A stretch of DNA of 11,776 nucleotides from Firmicutes bacterium UBA995. Its GTDB lineage: Bacteria > Bacillota > Sulfobacillia > UBA995. Below the pieces are notes generated by a model, which did no database searches, had not been told where the DNA came from, and worked only from the letters and a program-made list of their open reading frames with translations. Positions 1 to 6,767 of this stretch are shown piece by piece (position 1 is the stretch's first letter; each line of letters starts with the position of its first letter). Position numbers and translations under genes: made by a program. The stretch spans positions 1 through 11,776 of the forward strand of contig DBBB01000100.1 of NCBI GenBank assembly GCA_002291985.1. Direction: 5' to 3'.

Positions 1-108
1 GCCGAGGGCGGTGCGGTCCGCCTGCTGGGTCTCGGCGTGGCCGGGCTGGTTCCCCGGCATCACCCCGAGCAGCTCGTCTTCTCCTTCGGGGAAGGAGCAG
101 GGAGATGA
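1..108 (+). CDS. dinB: DNA polymerase IV (DinB), C-terminal end only
   Basis: Partial gene entering from the left edge; 35 codons remain, ending at TGA 106-108. The visible peptide contains AVRLLGLGVAGLV, which resembles the last conserved strand of the little-finger domain of Y-family polymerases (typically RLLGV.VSGL). It is followed closely by QLVFSF near the end, which looks like a beta-clamp binding motif (family consensus QLxLF). The full protein would be an error-prone translesion polymerase tethered to the sliding clamp. Its stop overlaps a downstream ATG (ATGA at 105-108), suggesting co-transcription with the next gene. The assignment rests on a short tail, so the family is likely but not certain. 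Confidence 0.7.
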   Translation, partial: AEGGAVRLLGLGVAGLVPRHHPEQLVFSFGEGAGR

Positions 109-143
109 AGAAGGGGTACCGAAAGATGAGCCACCCATCATGA
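105..143 (+). CDS. 12-codon reading frame linking dinB and the regulator
   Basis: A tiny frame encoding MKKGYRKMSHPS. It has a good Shine-Dalgarno sequence (AAGGAG, 92-97, 7 bases before the ATG). Its ATG overlaps the dinB stop (ATGA 105-108), and its TGA (141-143) overlaps the ATG of the XRE/cupin gene (ATGA 140-143). The geometry fits a translational-coupling relay or leader peptide, since the regulator ATG itself has only a weak ribosome site. The peptide is basic and matches nothing I recognise. It could be a chance frame; no conservation evidence is available here. Confidence 0.25.
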   Translation: MKKGYRKMSHPS

Positions 144-688
144 TCGGCGAGACGATTCGGCGCCTTCGCCGGAGTAAGAAACTCACCCTGCAGAAGGTCG
201 GCGCTGCGACCGGCCTGAGTTCAGGGTTTCTCAGTCAGGTCGAGCACGGGCAGGCCACGCCTTCGCTGGCATCGCTCCGCAAGATTGCCCAGGCCCTGGA
301 CACCTCCCTGTTCCGCTTGCTCGCCACCGAGGCGCAGCCATCATTCCTCGTGCGCCGGGATCAGCGGAAGACCTGCAACTGGCCAGGCCGCCACGTGGTC
401 TTCGAGTTGCTCACGCCGGACGTACACAGCAGCCGGTTCGAGGTGGTCATGATCTGCCTGCAGGCCGGTCAGATGACGTGCGATGAGCCGCTATGCCATG
501 GCCGGTCGGATGACCAGGAGTTCGCCGTCGTCTTGAGCGGGAGGGCGGAACTGACGATCGCCGAGGACCTGCATATCCTGGACGAAGGCGACAGCGTCCT
601 GTTCAGTTCGGCCCTGCCGCATCGATACCGCGGACTGGGCGACGGCCCGGTCCGGATCCTCAGCATCATGCACCCGCCCTCTTTTTGA
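140..688 (+). CDS. XRE-family transcriptional regulator with C-terminal cupin domain
   Basis: Predicted 182-residue cytoplasmic DNA-binding regulator. Residues about 3-60 form an XRE-type helix-turn-helix: IGETIRRLR, then LTLQKVGAATGLSSGFLSQVEHG, ending in PSLASLRKIAQAL, a classic Xre/SinR-like pattern. Residues about 95-178 look like a cupin barrel, with H120, E127 and H161 in positions typical of cupin motifs and GDSVLF between them. Proteins of this build usually sense a small ligand or metal through the cupin and control neighbouring metabolic genes; the ligand cannot be inferred here. The start at ATG 140 is chosen because the helix-turn-helix begins directly after it. The same frame is open back to position 11, but that part overlaps the dinB tail and lacks family-like sequence. 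A 49-base gap separates it from the next gene. Confidence 0.85.
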   Translation: MIGETIRRLRRSKKLTLQKVGAATGLSSGFLSQVEHGQATPSLASLRKIAQALDTSLFRLLATEAQPSFLVRRDQRKTCNWPGRHVVFELLTPDVHSSRFEVVMICLQAGQMTCDEPLCHGRSDDQEFAVVLSGRAELTIAEDLHILDEGDSVLFSSALPHRYRGLGDGPVRILSIMHPPSF

Positions 689-737
689 ACAGGGGGTAGG
701 TAAGCATTGACGAGCGGCGAACCATGGAAGTCGCGAG

Positions 738-1742
738 GTGATATCGGTGGCCGTCCATGTCAGAGGAAGACGCCGCCTCGCCGAGTTGGAAGCCGGCGAG
801 CGGGTCGATATCAAGGTGGTGGTTGCCCGCAAGCATCTCCAGCCGTTTCGCGATGCGGGTAAGGGCAGCTATCTCAGCCTGTGGGTGACCGATACCAGCG
901 GGGGTATGGCGGCGCGGCTGTGGGACGGCGCCAGGGAAGCGGCATCACGCCTGCAGGTGGACCGACCGGTTCGGCTGCTGGGGACGGTAGACAGCTTTCG
1001 CGACAGCCTGCAATTGAATGTGGAACGGGTCGAGCCCCTTGCCGATGCCGACGTGCGGCCGGAGGATTTTCTGCCCATCGGCCCCCGGCCGCCCCTCGAG
1101 GTGGAGGCGGAACTTGAGGAACGGCTTGGAGGAGTGACCGATCGGTGGCTGGTCTCGCTCCTGGCCGGCATTTTCGGCGAGGGTGGACTGCGGAGCGCTT
1201 TCCTCCGCGCTCCCGGCGGCAAGAGCATCCACCATTCCTACCTGGGCGGCCTCGCCGACCATACTCTGGAAGTCGTCAGGTTTGCCCTCGCCGCCGGGGA
1301 TTACTACTCGCCCCTGGACAAAGACCTTCTGTGCTGCGGCGCGTTATTGCACGACGTGGGTAAGCTCGAGGAATATCGTTGGGATTGGACGATCGACTAC
1401 ACCGACCGCGGCCGACTCATCGGGCATCCCGTACTCGGCTATGAGTTCGTGGCCCAGGCGATAGCGAGGATAGAGGAGTTTCCTCGGAAACTTGAGTGGC
1501 GCTTGCTTCACCTGATCCTGAGCCACCACGGCGAGCTGGCCTGGGGGGCCCCGGTGTTGCCCCAGACCCTCGAGGCGACGGTATTGGCCCACGCCGATCT
1601 CCTTTCCGGTCGTGCCCAGCAGTTCCAGCAAGTTCTCCAGAATCCGCGAGCGCCCGGCCAGGCATGGACTACCTATGATCGCGTGTTGGGCCGATACATA
1701 TATGCGGGGGAACCCGGCGACCAGCAGTCTGGCTCGCGGTAG
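738..1742 (+). CDS. yhaM: YhaM-like 3'-5' exoribonuclease (OB-fold plus HD domain)
   Basis: 334 residues, close to the roughly 314 of Bacillus YhaM. Residues about 20-100 look like an OB-fold nucleic-acid-binding domain (SYLSLWVTDTSGGMAARLWD, then VRLLGTVDSFRDSLQL). Residues about 160-300 are an HD phosphohydrolase domain with the expected metal ligands visible: H165/H166 and H175 (HHSYLGGLADHT), H205-D206 (LLHDVGK), H230, H263/H264 (SHHG) and D287 (AHADLLSG). YhaM enzymes degrade RNA, and some single-stranded DNA, from the 3' end in the cytoplasm, metal-dependently. The start is uncertain between GTG 738 (GGAAG 7 bases upstream) and GTG 747 (GAGGTGAT upstream). A 36-base gap leads to the next gene, so co-transcription is likely. 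The HD motif order fits YhaM better than dGTPase or GTP-pyrophosphokinase families. Confidence 0.85.
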   Translation: MISVAVHVRGRRRLAELEAGERVDIKVVVARKHLQPFRDAGKGSYLSLWVTDTSGGMAARLWDGAREAASRLQVDRPVRLLGTVDSFRDSLQLNVERVEPLADADVRPEDFLPIGPRPPLEVEAELEERLGGVTDRWLVSLLAGIFGEGGLRSAFLRAPGGKSIHHSYLGGLADHTLEVVRFALAAGDYYSPLDKDLLCCGALLHDVGKLEEYRWDWTIDYTDRGRLIGHPVLGYEFVAQAIARIEEFPRKLEWRLLHLILSHHGELAWGAPVLPQTLEATVLAHADLLSGRAQQFQQVLQNPRAPGQAWTTYDRVLGRYIYAGEPGDQQSGSR

Positions 1743-1778
1743 GCGGGGTCATCCGGCAAACGGGGAGGCGGTCAGGCG

Positions 1779-2111
1779 ATGACGACGGATCGCGAGCCGG
1801 AGCGCGACGCTGCCCGCGCACACGACGGGCAGTATGCCGCCTGGGAGGCGCTGGACGGACACGCCGGTCGCCTGGCCCGCGGAAGAACAGGCCGTCGCGG
1901 ACGCCCCCCGAAGGATACGAAAGACCTCGAGCGGGACGAGGCTCAGGCCGGGGAACGCGGCGAGGGTGGGGGCGAGCGCGCGCAACTCGACAATCTCGAT
2001 ATCCTGGCGTTCATCCTCGCGTTTTTCCAGCTTCTCTTGCCGCCCGCGCTGGTAATGATCGGGGTCCTGGTCCTACTATACTTGCTGCTCCGGCTGTGGG
2101 CCGGGGGGTAG
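1779..2111 (+). CDS. small unknown protein with charged N-terminus and C-terminal membrane segment
   Basis: 110 residues, not recognised. The first 70 are highly charged, low in complexity and probably disordered (rich in R, D, E and G). They include RRGRPPK at about 39-45, which resembles the core of an AT-hook minor-groove DNA-binding motif. Residues about 73-107 are strongly hydrophobic (LAFILAFFQLLL, PP, ALVMIGVLVLLYLLLRLW), long enough for one long or two short membrane helices with a proline-containing turn. No signal peptide is seen; a tail-anchored arrangement with a cytoplasmic N-terminus is inferred. The start ATG 1779 has GGGGAGG at 1762-1768, about 10 bases upstream. It sits between the YhaM-like and Clp1-like genes with short gaps. 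Function is unknown; the AT-hook likeness may only reflect composition. Confidence 0.65.
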   Translation: MTTDREPERDAARAHDGQYAAWEALDGHAGRLARGRTGRRGRPPKDTKDLERDEAQAGERGEGGGERAQLDNLDILAFILAFFQLLLPPALVMIGVLVLLYLLLRLWAGG

Positions 2112-2133
2112 CATCCTGGGAGCCGAACGTAAC

Positions 2134-3189
2134 ATGAAAGCATGGAACCAGGCAGCAGAGCTGCTGGCCGCACGACCCGGGGTAACGATGTTGCTGGGAG
2201 CGTCAGACACGGGGAAGTCGTCGTTGGCCGTCTTGCTTGCCAACCACCTGTCGGGCGCCGGCCTCAAGGTCGCCGTGGTCGACGCTGACATCGGGCAATC
2301 GGACATCGGACCGCCAGGCACGGTCGGCATGGGGCTGTGTGAGCAACCCATCCGGCGGTTGGCAGACGTACCCTTGCAGGGCGCCTACTTCGTCGGATCG
2401 AACTCACCCGAAGGGCATAGCTTGTCGCTGCTGGTCGGTTGTGCACAGATGGTCGCCAAGGCGCGTCAACGGGGGGCGCAGGCGATCGTCATCGATACTA
2501 CCGGGCTGGTTCACGGCCGCGCGGCCCGGGTTCTCAGTCACTTCAACCGCGACTTGCTGCAGCCCGACTTCCTGCTGGCTCTTGAGCGAGAGGGCGAACT
2601 GGAACACTTGTTGCGGCCGCTGGCGATCGCTTGCGGCTTGAAGGTGCTCCGACTGCAAGCCTCTCCCCGGGCTCAAACCCGATCCCGGCAGCAACGCAAG
2701 GCCGCCAGAGAGAGAGCGCTCCGCACTCACCTGGCCGGCTCACGAACCCTCGAACTCTCGCTGGACAGGGTCAGTCTCCTGCGAACCATCTACGGCACGG
2801 GCCGTCCCCTCGATGCCACCGAGTTCGCCGGCCTGAGCCAGCGCCTGGGTTGTCCGGTGGTACATGGCGAGTGGATTCCCGAGGGGCTTTACCTTGTGCT
2901 CGATGGGACTTTCGAGCAGAGCCGGATGGATCGACTGAAGGAGCAGGAAGGTGTCGAACAGATCTTCACCAGCCGGACCGATCGCCTTCGCGATCTGCTG
3001 GTGGGATTGGTGGATGCCGAGGAGGAGTGGCTGGGGATCGGCATCCTGACGGGACTGGACTTTGCCGATCGCATGGCCCGCGTGCACACCGCCGCCGACG
3101 AGGCGCGCATCAGGGCAATCCACGTGGGCATTCTCCGGGTTTCGACCTCCGGCGAGGAGATGGGCAGGATCTTTCCCAACGATATTTGA
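2134..3189 (+). CDS. Clp1/Grc3-family polynucleotide 5'-hydroxyl kinase
   Basis: 351 residues. The family transfers a phosphate from ATP/GTP to the 5'-OH end of RNA or DNA; eukaryotic Clp1 and Grc3/Nol9 and archaeal homologues act in RNA processing or repair. Visible here are a Walker A loop GASDTGKSS (about 22-30); the family signature VDADIGQSDIGPPGT (about 49-63), which carries the catalytic Asp and the Clp1-type GQ..I.PPGT; DTTG at 121-124; and an arginine-rich lid at about 179-197 (R..R.QR.AARERALR). A C-terminal domain has LLVGLVDAEEEWLGIGIL, like the closing region of archaeal members. ATG 2134 has GGGAG about 11 bases upstream. Length and domain order suggest an intact enzyme. Substrate (RNA or DNA) cannot be decided from sequence. 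The neighbouring YhaM-like nuclease points to RNA ends, by inference only. Confidence 0.85.
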   Translation: MKAWNQAAELLAARPGVTMLLGASDTGKSSLAVLLANHLSGAGLKVAVVDADIGQSDIGPPGTVGMGLCEQPIRRLADVPLQGAYFVGSNSPEGHSLSLLVGCAQMVAKARQRGAQAIVIDTTGLVHGRAARVLSHFNRDLLQPDFLLALEREGELEHLLRPLAIACGLKVLRLQASPRAQTRSRQQRKAARERALRTHLAGSRTLELSLDRVSLLRTIYGTGRPLDATEFAGLSQRLGCPVVHGEWIPEGLYLVLDGTFEQSRMDRLKEQEGVEQIFTSRTDRLRDLLVGLVDAEEEWLGIGILTGLDFADRMARVHTAADEARIRAIHVGILRVSTSGEEMGRIFPNDI

Positions 3190-3203
3190 ATGGGAATCAA
3201 GTC

Positions 3204-3950
3204 ATGACCGAGCCGAGTTCGCAAATCGCCCTGGCCGCCCGGATGATCGCCGGTAGTACCCGTTGTGTTGCCCTGACCGGCGCAGGCATTTCCACTGAGA
3301 GCGGCCTGCCCGACTTCAGGAGTCCGGGCACGGGTCTCTGGGAAGGAGTCGACCCGGCAGCCGAGCTATCGGTGGCCGCCCTGCGGCGCGATCCCGAGCG
3401 CTTCTACCAGTTCTTCCTCGGTTTTCGCCGCATGGCCGGGGCCGTCCCCAATCGCGCCCATGAGGTCCTCGCCCGGCTGGAGCACGAGGGTCTTGTGCGC
3501 ATGGTCATCACCCAGAACATCGACGGACTTCATGCGCTCGCGGGTTCTCGGCAGGTCCTCGAGGTGCATGGACACCTCCAGACCGCAAGCTGCCTGGACT
3601 GCCGTCGTTCTCTCCCCATGTCCGAACTGCTGGATCAGGTGGATGACGGCGTGGTTCCTCCCCGGTGCCCGCAGTGTGGCGAGGTAGTGCGGCCGGATGT
3701 CGTGCTCTTCGGCGACCCGTTGCCCGAGTGCTTCGCGGCGGCCCGGACCGAGAGCGCGCGGGCGGACGTGATGCTGGTCGTGGGCACCAGCCTCACCGTG
3801 TGGCCGGTTGCCGGGCTGCCCGCGCTCGCCCGCTCCCTGATCATCGTCAACCTCGAAGACACACCTTATGACCGTCAGGCGGTCGTGCGCATCCGCGACC
3901 GTGCCGGCGTCGCGCTCGGGGCAATCTGGGAGTCACTTCCGCACCGGTAA
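3204..3950 (+). CDS. cobB: sirtuin, NAD-dependent protein deacylase
   Basis: 248 residues, the usual size for a bacterial Sir2 enzyme that removes acyl groups from lysine, using NAD+ and releasing nicotinamide and O-acyl-ADP-ribose. Motifs in order: GAGISTESGLPDFRS (26-40, NAD binding), TQNIDGLH (103-110), VHGH with catalytic H122 (121-124), a zinc finger of C130, C133, C155 and C158, GTSLTVWPVAGLP (194-206), and VNLEDTPYD near the C-terminus (215-223). All key residues are present, so it is probably active. ATG 3204 is 14 bases after the kinase stop; the ribosome site is weak, which suggests coupled translation. The same frame is open far upstream inside the kinase gene, but sirtuin homology begins only at this ATG. 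Acyl specificity cannot be read: the Ala/Tyr/Arg set of Sir5-like enzymes is not evident. Confidence 0.93.
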   Translation: MTEPSSQIALAARMIAGSTRCVALTGAGISTESGLPDFRSPGTGLWEGVDPAAELSVAALRRDPERFYQFFLGFRRMAGAVPNRAHEVLARLEHEGLVRMVITQNIDGLHALAGSRQVLEVHGHLQTASCLDCRRSLPMSELLDQVDDGVVPPRCPQCGEVVRPDVVLFGDPLPECFAAARTESARADVMLVVGTSLTVWPVAGLPALARSLIIVNLEDTPYDRQAVVRIRDRAGVALGAIWESLPHR

Positions 3951-3963
3951 CCGGTTGGCGCCC

Positions 3964-3970
3964 GAGGAGG
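3964..3970 (+). promoter_or_regulatory. ribosome binding site of bshC
   Basis: GAGGAGG, a strong Shine-Dalgarno sequence. It lies 7 bases before GTG 3978 but only 4 bases before the in-frame TTG 3975, so it favours GTG as the start of bshC. Confidence 0.75.
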
Positions 3971-3977
3971 CCAGTTG

Positions 3978-5615
3978 GTGGGGATAACCTGGAAATCGGC
4001 GGCCGTCCCCCGGCAGCGCGATCTGTACCAGGCTTACTTTGAGGACCCGACCACTACCGCCGCCCGGTTTCCCGGCGATCCCCGGGAAGCAGGCTGGCGC
4101 GAGCGCCGCTTGGCCCATTTGGATCGACGCGACTTCGCCCGCCCGGCGCTCGCCCTGGCTGTCGCCGGGTACAATGCGAGCGTCGGCGCAAGTCCTGAAG
4201 CCCTCGCCAACGCCAGGGCGCTGGCGGACGATCGTTCGGTGATCGTCATCGGGGGGCAACAAGCCGGAGTGCTCACCGGTCCCCTTTACACCATCAGCAA
4301 GGTCGCGACCGTGCTGCGCCTGGCGCGCATGGCTGGTGAGGATCCGGCGGAGAAGGTCGTCCCGTGCTTCTGGGTGGCTGCCGAAGATCACGACCTCGCC
4401 GAGGTGGACCACATTTGGCTGGTCGACGCGGCGGGGTCACTACAGCGCGTGGGGCTCGCGTTGTCGGACTCGGTACGCGGGCGGCCGGTGGGCATCATTC
4501 CCCCGGGAGATTCCCCTTCGCGCTTGCTGGCCGATCTCGAAAGGGCGTTGCCCCCGGCTGAGCACAGAACATGGGTGCTCGAACTCTTGCACGAGACGGC
4601 CTCGTCGTCACGCAGTCTTGCCCAGTGGCATGCCCGCATCCTCGCCCGACTGTTCGCCGGGTGGGGACTGGTCCTGGTCGATCCCACTGACCCGGCTTTC
4701 GCTCGCCTGGCGGCGCCGACTCTCCACCGCTTTCTTGAGCGGGCTGAGGACCTGGCCGCCGCGGTGGAGGAGGGCACCCGCGCCGTGCGCGCGCTCGGGT
4801 TTCAGCCGCAGTTCGAGCCGGAACCGGGGCACGCCGAGGTATTCCTCACCGATGTGCAGGGCAGGCGGGTGCCCCTGTTCCGGGAGCGCGGAGGCTTCCG
4901 GGTCGGCCGGGCGGGCGGGCCGCCTCTCGATCGGGATGCTCTCCTCGGGCTCACGTCCCCCCAGCCCGCCGGATTGACGTCCAGCGTCGCCACCCGCCCT
5001 CTCGTTCAGGACGCGGTCTTGCCCGTCCTGCTCCAGGTGGTCGGACCGGGAGAGACCGGCTATCATGCCCAACTGACGGAGGCTTTCGAACGCTTCGGCG
5101 GCGCGATCCCTCCCCTGTGGCCGCGCATGAGCTTCACGGTAGTGGACGGGCCGATCCACCGGTGGCTTGAGCGTTACCAGGTCGACTTCGCTCAAGGTCT
5201 TCCCGGTCTGCGGGAACGACTTGCCGCTATCTTGCGTGATCGAGAAGATCCGGGTTTCGCAGCAGCCTTGGCCCAGGCCAGGGCGTCGCTGGAGCGGCAT
5301 CATCAAGCGATTCTCCAGGCGGCCACCCGTCTCGATGCCGGCCTCGGGGGCATGGCACGCGACGGCCATCGACGGATGAGCGGAGAACTCGACCGCCTCC
5401 AGCAGCGTGGGGAGAAGGTCAACCGGGAACGACAGGCAGTACTGGTACGCCATTTTCGGCAGCTCGAGAATCATCTGTTCCCGTTGGGACGCCTGCAGGA
5501 ACGGGTACTGAACGTTGTGCCCTGGCTATCGCGGTACGGACCTGCCTTCCTGGAATGGCTGGTGGAGGCCCCGCCGGAGGTCGATCACCGCCAGCACAGT
5601 CTGTTGCTGCTCTGA
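3978..5615 (+). CDS. bshC: BshC, putative bacillithiol synthase (cysteine-adding enzyme)
   Basis: 545 residues, matching BshC of Bacillus subtilis (about 539). BshC is thought to join cysteine to glucosaminyl-malate in the last step of bacillithiol synthesis, in the cytoplasm. The Rossmann-like core shows the signatures GGQQAGVLTGPLYTISK (about 92-108) and VPCFWVAAEDHDLAEVDH (about 128-145). A C-terminal region at about 430-500 is charged and heptad-like, as expected for the family's coiled coil. It ends with PLGRLQERVLNVVPWL, also typical. The GTG start is set by a strong ribosome site; TTG 3975 is an alternative. The gene lies 27 bases after the sirtuin. The partners bshA and bshB are not in the window, so the pathway must be completed elsewhere, if at all. 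Confidence 0.93.
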   Translation: MGITWKSAAVPRQRDLYQAYFEDPTTTAARFPGDPREAGWRERRLAHLDRRDFARPALALAVAGYNASVGASPEALANARALADDRSVIVIGGQQAGVLTGPLYTISKVATVLRLARMAGEDPAEKVVPCFWVAAEDHDLAEVDHIWLVDAAGSLQRVGLALSDSVRGRPVGIIPPGDSPSRLLADLERALPPAEHRTWVLELLHETASSSRSLAQWHARILARLFAGWGLVLVDPTDPAFARLAAPTLHRFLERAEDLAAAVEEGTRAVRALGFQPQFEPEPGHAEVFLTDVQGRRVPLFRERGGFRVGRAGGPPLDRDALLGLTSPQPAGLTSSVATRPLVQDAVLPVLLQVVGPGETGYHAQLTEAFERFGGAIPPLWPRMSFTVVDGPIHRWLERYQVDFAQGLPGLRERLAAILRDREDPGFAAALAQARASLERHHQAILQAATRLDAGLGGMARDGHRRMSGELDRLQQRGEKVNRERQAVLVRHFRQLENHLFPLGRLQERVLNVVPWLSRYGPAFLEWLVEAPPEVDHRQHSLLLL

Positions 5616-5713
5616 AGACCGCTCCTCTCCGGGAAGGCGGTCCTCGCTTGCCAGGGGCAGGACTGTCTGCGCTCTCTGCCGAATTCGTGGAACACGGGTG
5701 CCGGTGGACGCTC

Positions 5714-6622
5714 ATGCAGAAGGATATGATCGGTAGCATCTACTTTGCGGACAATCTCGAGGTCCTTCGAACGCTTCCGACGGCGTCGGTGGACCTGGTC
5801 TACATCGATCCCCCGTTTAACACGGGCAAGATCCAGCAGCGCACCCAGCTGAGAACGGTGCGCTCTGATAGCGGCGATCGCGTCGGCTTCCAGGGTCGCC
5901 GCTACGACAGCATCGCCCTGGGGACAAGGCGCTTCCGCGATCTCTTCGACGATTATCTGGCCTTTCTGGAGCCACGCCTGGCCGAGGCTCACCGCGTCCT
6001 CGCTCCGCACGGGTGTCTTTACTTTCACGGGGATTACCGTGAGGTGCACTACTGCAAGGTACTGCTCGACGGCATTTTCGACCGCAAGTGTTTCTTGAAC
6101 GAGATCATCTGGGCTTACGACTACGGTGGCCGGCCCAGGGACAGATGGCCTCCCAAGCACGACAATATCCTGCTTTACGCTCGGAATCCCTCCGGCTACG
6201 TGTTCAACCTCGACGAGATCGAGCGCATCCCCTACATGGCGCCGGGTCTCGTGGGACCGGAGAAGGCTGCCCGGGGAAAGCTCCCAACCGACACCTGGTG
6301 GCATACGATCGTTCCGACCAACGGTTCGGAAAAGACCGGCTATCCGACGCAGAAGCCGCTCGGGATCCTTCGGCGCATCCTTCGAGCATCTTCGCCCCCA
6401 GGGGCAATGGTGCTGGATTTCTTTGCGGGCAGCGGGACGACGGGTGTCGCCGCCCTGGAACTCGGCCGCCGCTTCATCCTGATCGACAATAACCCGGAAG
6501 CGCTTGCCGTCATGGCAAGGCGATTCGACGGCGTCGGCGCCCTCGACTGGCTCGGGTTCGACCCGAGGCCGTACCAGGCCATTTCGCGACCCGGGGACTC
6601 AGCCTTGACCTCAACACCGTGA
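5714..6622 (+). CDS. orphan site-specific DNA methyltransferase (N6-adenine/N4-cytosine, beta type)
   Basis: 302 residues. It has motif IV IDPPFNTG (31-38) near the N-terminus, TQKP at 212-215, and the SAM-binding motif I DFFAGSGTTG at 225-234 near the C-terminus: the order of beta-class amino-methyltransferases (PF01555). DPPF favours N6-adenine methylation by family knowledge. The middle (about 100-200) should include the target-recognition region. No restriction endonuclease or specificity subunit adjoins it, so it may act in regulation or be a remnant of a restriction system. Start: ATG 5714 (GGTGG 6 bases upstream) or ATG 5726; the frame is open further upstream over the bshC end without family sequence. 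The last dozen or so residues (after about GFDPRP) read through DNA that in another frame resembles an AtoE transporter, so the C-terminus may be newly acquired. Confidence 0.88.
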   Translation: MQKDMIGSIYFADNLEVLRTLPTASVDLVYIDPPFNTGKIQQRTQLRTVRSDSGDRVGFQGRRYDSIALGTRRFRDLFDDYLAFLEPRLAEAHRVLAPHGCLYFHGDYREVHYCKVLLDGIFDRKCFLNEIIWAYDYGGRPRDRWPPKHDNILLYARNPSGYVFNLDEIERIPYMAPGLVGPEKAARGKLPTDTWWHTIVPTNGSEKTGYPTQKPLGILRRILRASSPPGAMVLDFFAGSGTTGVAALELGRRFILIDNNPEALAVMARRFDGVGALDWLGFDPRPYQAISRPGDSALTSTP

Positions 6623-6724
6623 TCGGGCTGTTCCTGTTCGCGGGGATGATCTCGCACGGGACGCCCAATCGGCTACGTACGCGCTGTCGAGAAGGCCATC
6701 AAGGGCGCCGGCGGCATTGCCCTG
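6583..6724 (+). pseudogene. atoE: fragment of a short-chain fatty acid transporter (AtoE family), frameshifted
   Basis: Starting in the frame of codon 6583 the DNA reads RGLSLDLNTVIGLFLFAG then MISHGTP (to 6666). After a one-base shift it continues IGYVRAVEKAIKGAGGIAL (6668-6724). From family knowledge, AtoE transporters carry an internal block of the form G-x4-NTV-x3-F-x2-AG-x3-H-x-TP-x2-Y-x-RA(I/V)-x2-A-x4-GI; the match, including spacing across the shift, is good. The expected next block (QFPFYAGI) is missing. Only about 47 codons survive, with no start and no C-terminal part. The 5' end overlaps the methyltransferase 3' end in a different frame. Intact AtoE is an inner-membrane importer of short-chain fatty acids such as butyrate or acetoacetate, often encoded beside CoA-transferase genes, as here. 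Confidence 0.68.
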
Positions 6725-6767
6725 ACGGCGGCAGTCGGGCGCCCATGCGCTCCGGCTGCCGCCGTCA
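6723..6767 (+). repeat. perfect 12-base inverted repeat (strong hairpin)
   Basis: Left arm TGACGGCGGCAG (6723-6734) and right arm CTGCCGCCGTCA (6756-6767) are exact reverse complements. With two G-T pairs and three more G-C pairs the stem reaches about 17 base pairs, enclosing a loop of about 11 bases. There is no run of T after it, so it is not a typical intrinsic terminator. It begins exactly where AtoE homology stops, so it may be a trace of an inserted palindromic element, or a secondary structure that shields the downstream CoA-transferase message. Confidence 0.6.

Noticed and set aside
707..735. TTGACG resembling a -35 box before the YhaM-like gene
   Set aside because: No acceptable -10 hexamer lies 16-18 bases downstream.
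724..741. Five-codon frame (MEVAR) whose stop overlaps GTG 738
   Set aside because: It is too short to judge and has no clear ribosome site; unlike the 105-143 frame it does not overlap the preceding gene.
2631..3203. Long open frame running into the sirtuin from inside the kinase gene (191 codons before the sirtuin ATG)
   Set aside because: It overlaps the well-supported kinase gene, its translation is Pro/Arg/Gly-rich and not family-like, and sirtuin homology starts exactly at ATG 3204. It is a product of high GC, not an N-terminal extension.
4608..5474. Long minus-strand open frame within bshC
   Set aside because: Antisense shadow of a firmly identified gene in high-GC DNA, with no recognisable domain.
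5617..5642. Hairpin just after the bshC stop (GACCGC with GCGGTC) as a terminator
   Set aside because: The stem is only 6 pairs with a 14-base loop and is not followed by a T-run.
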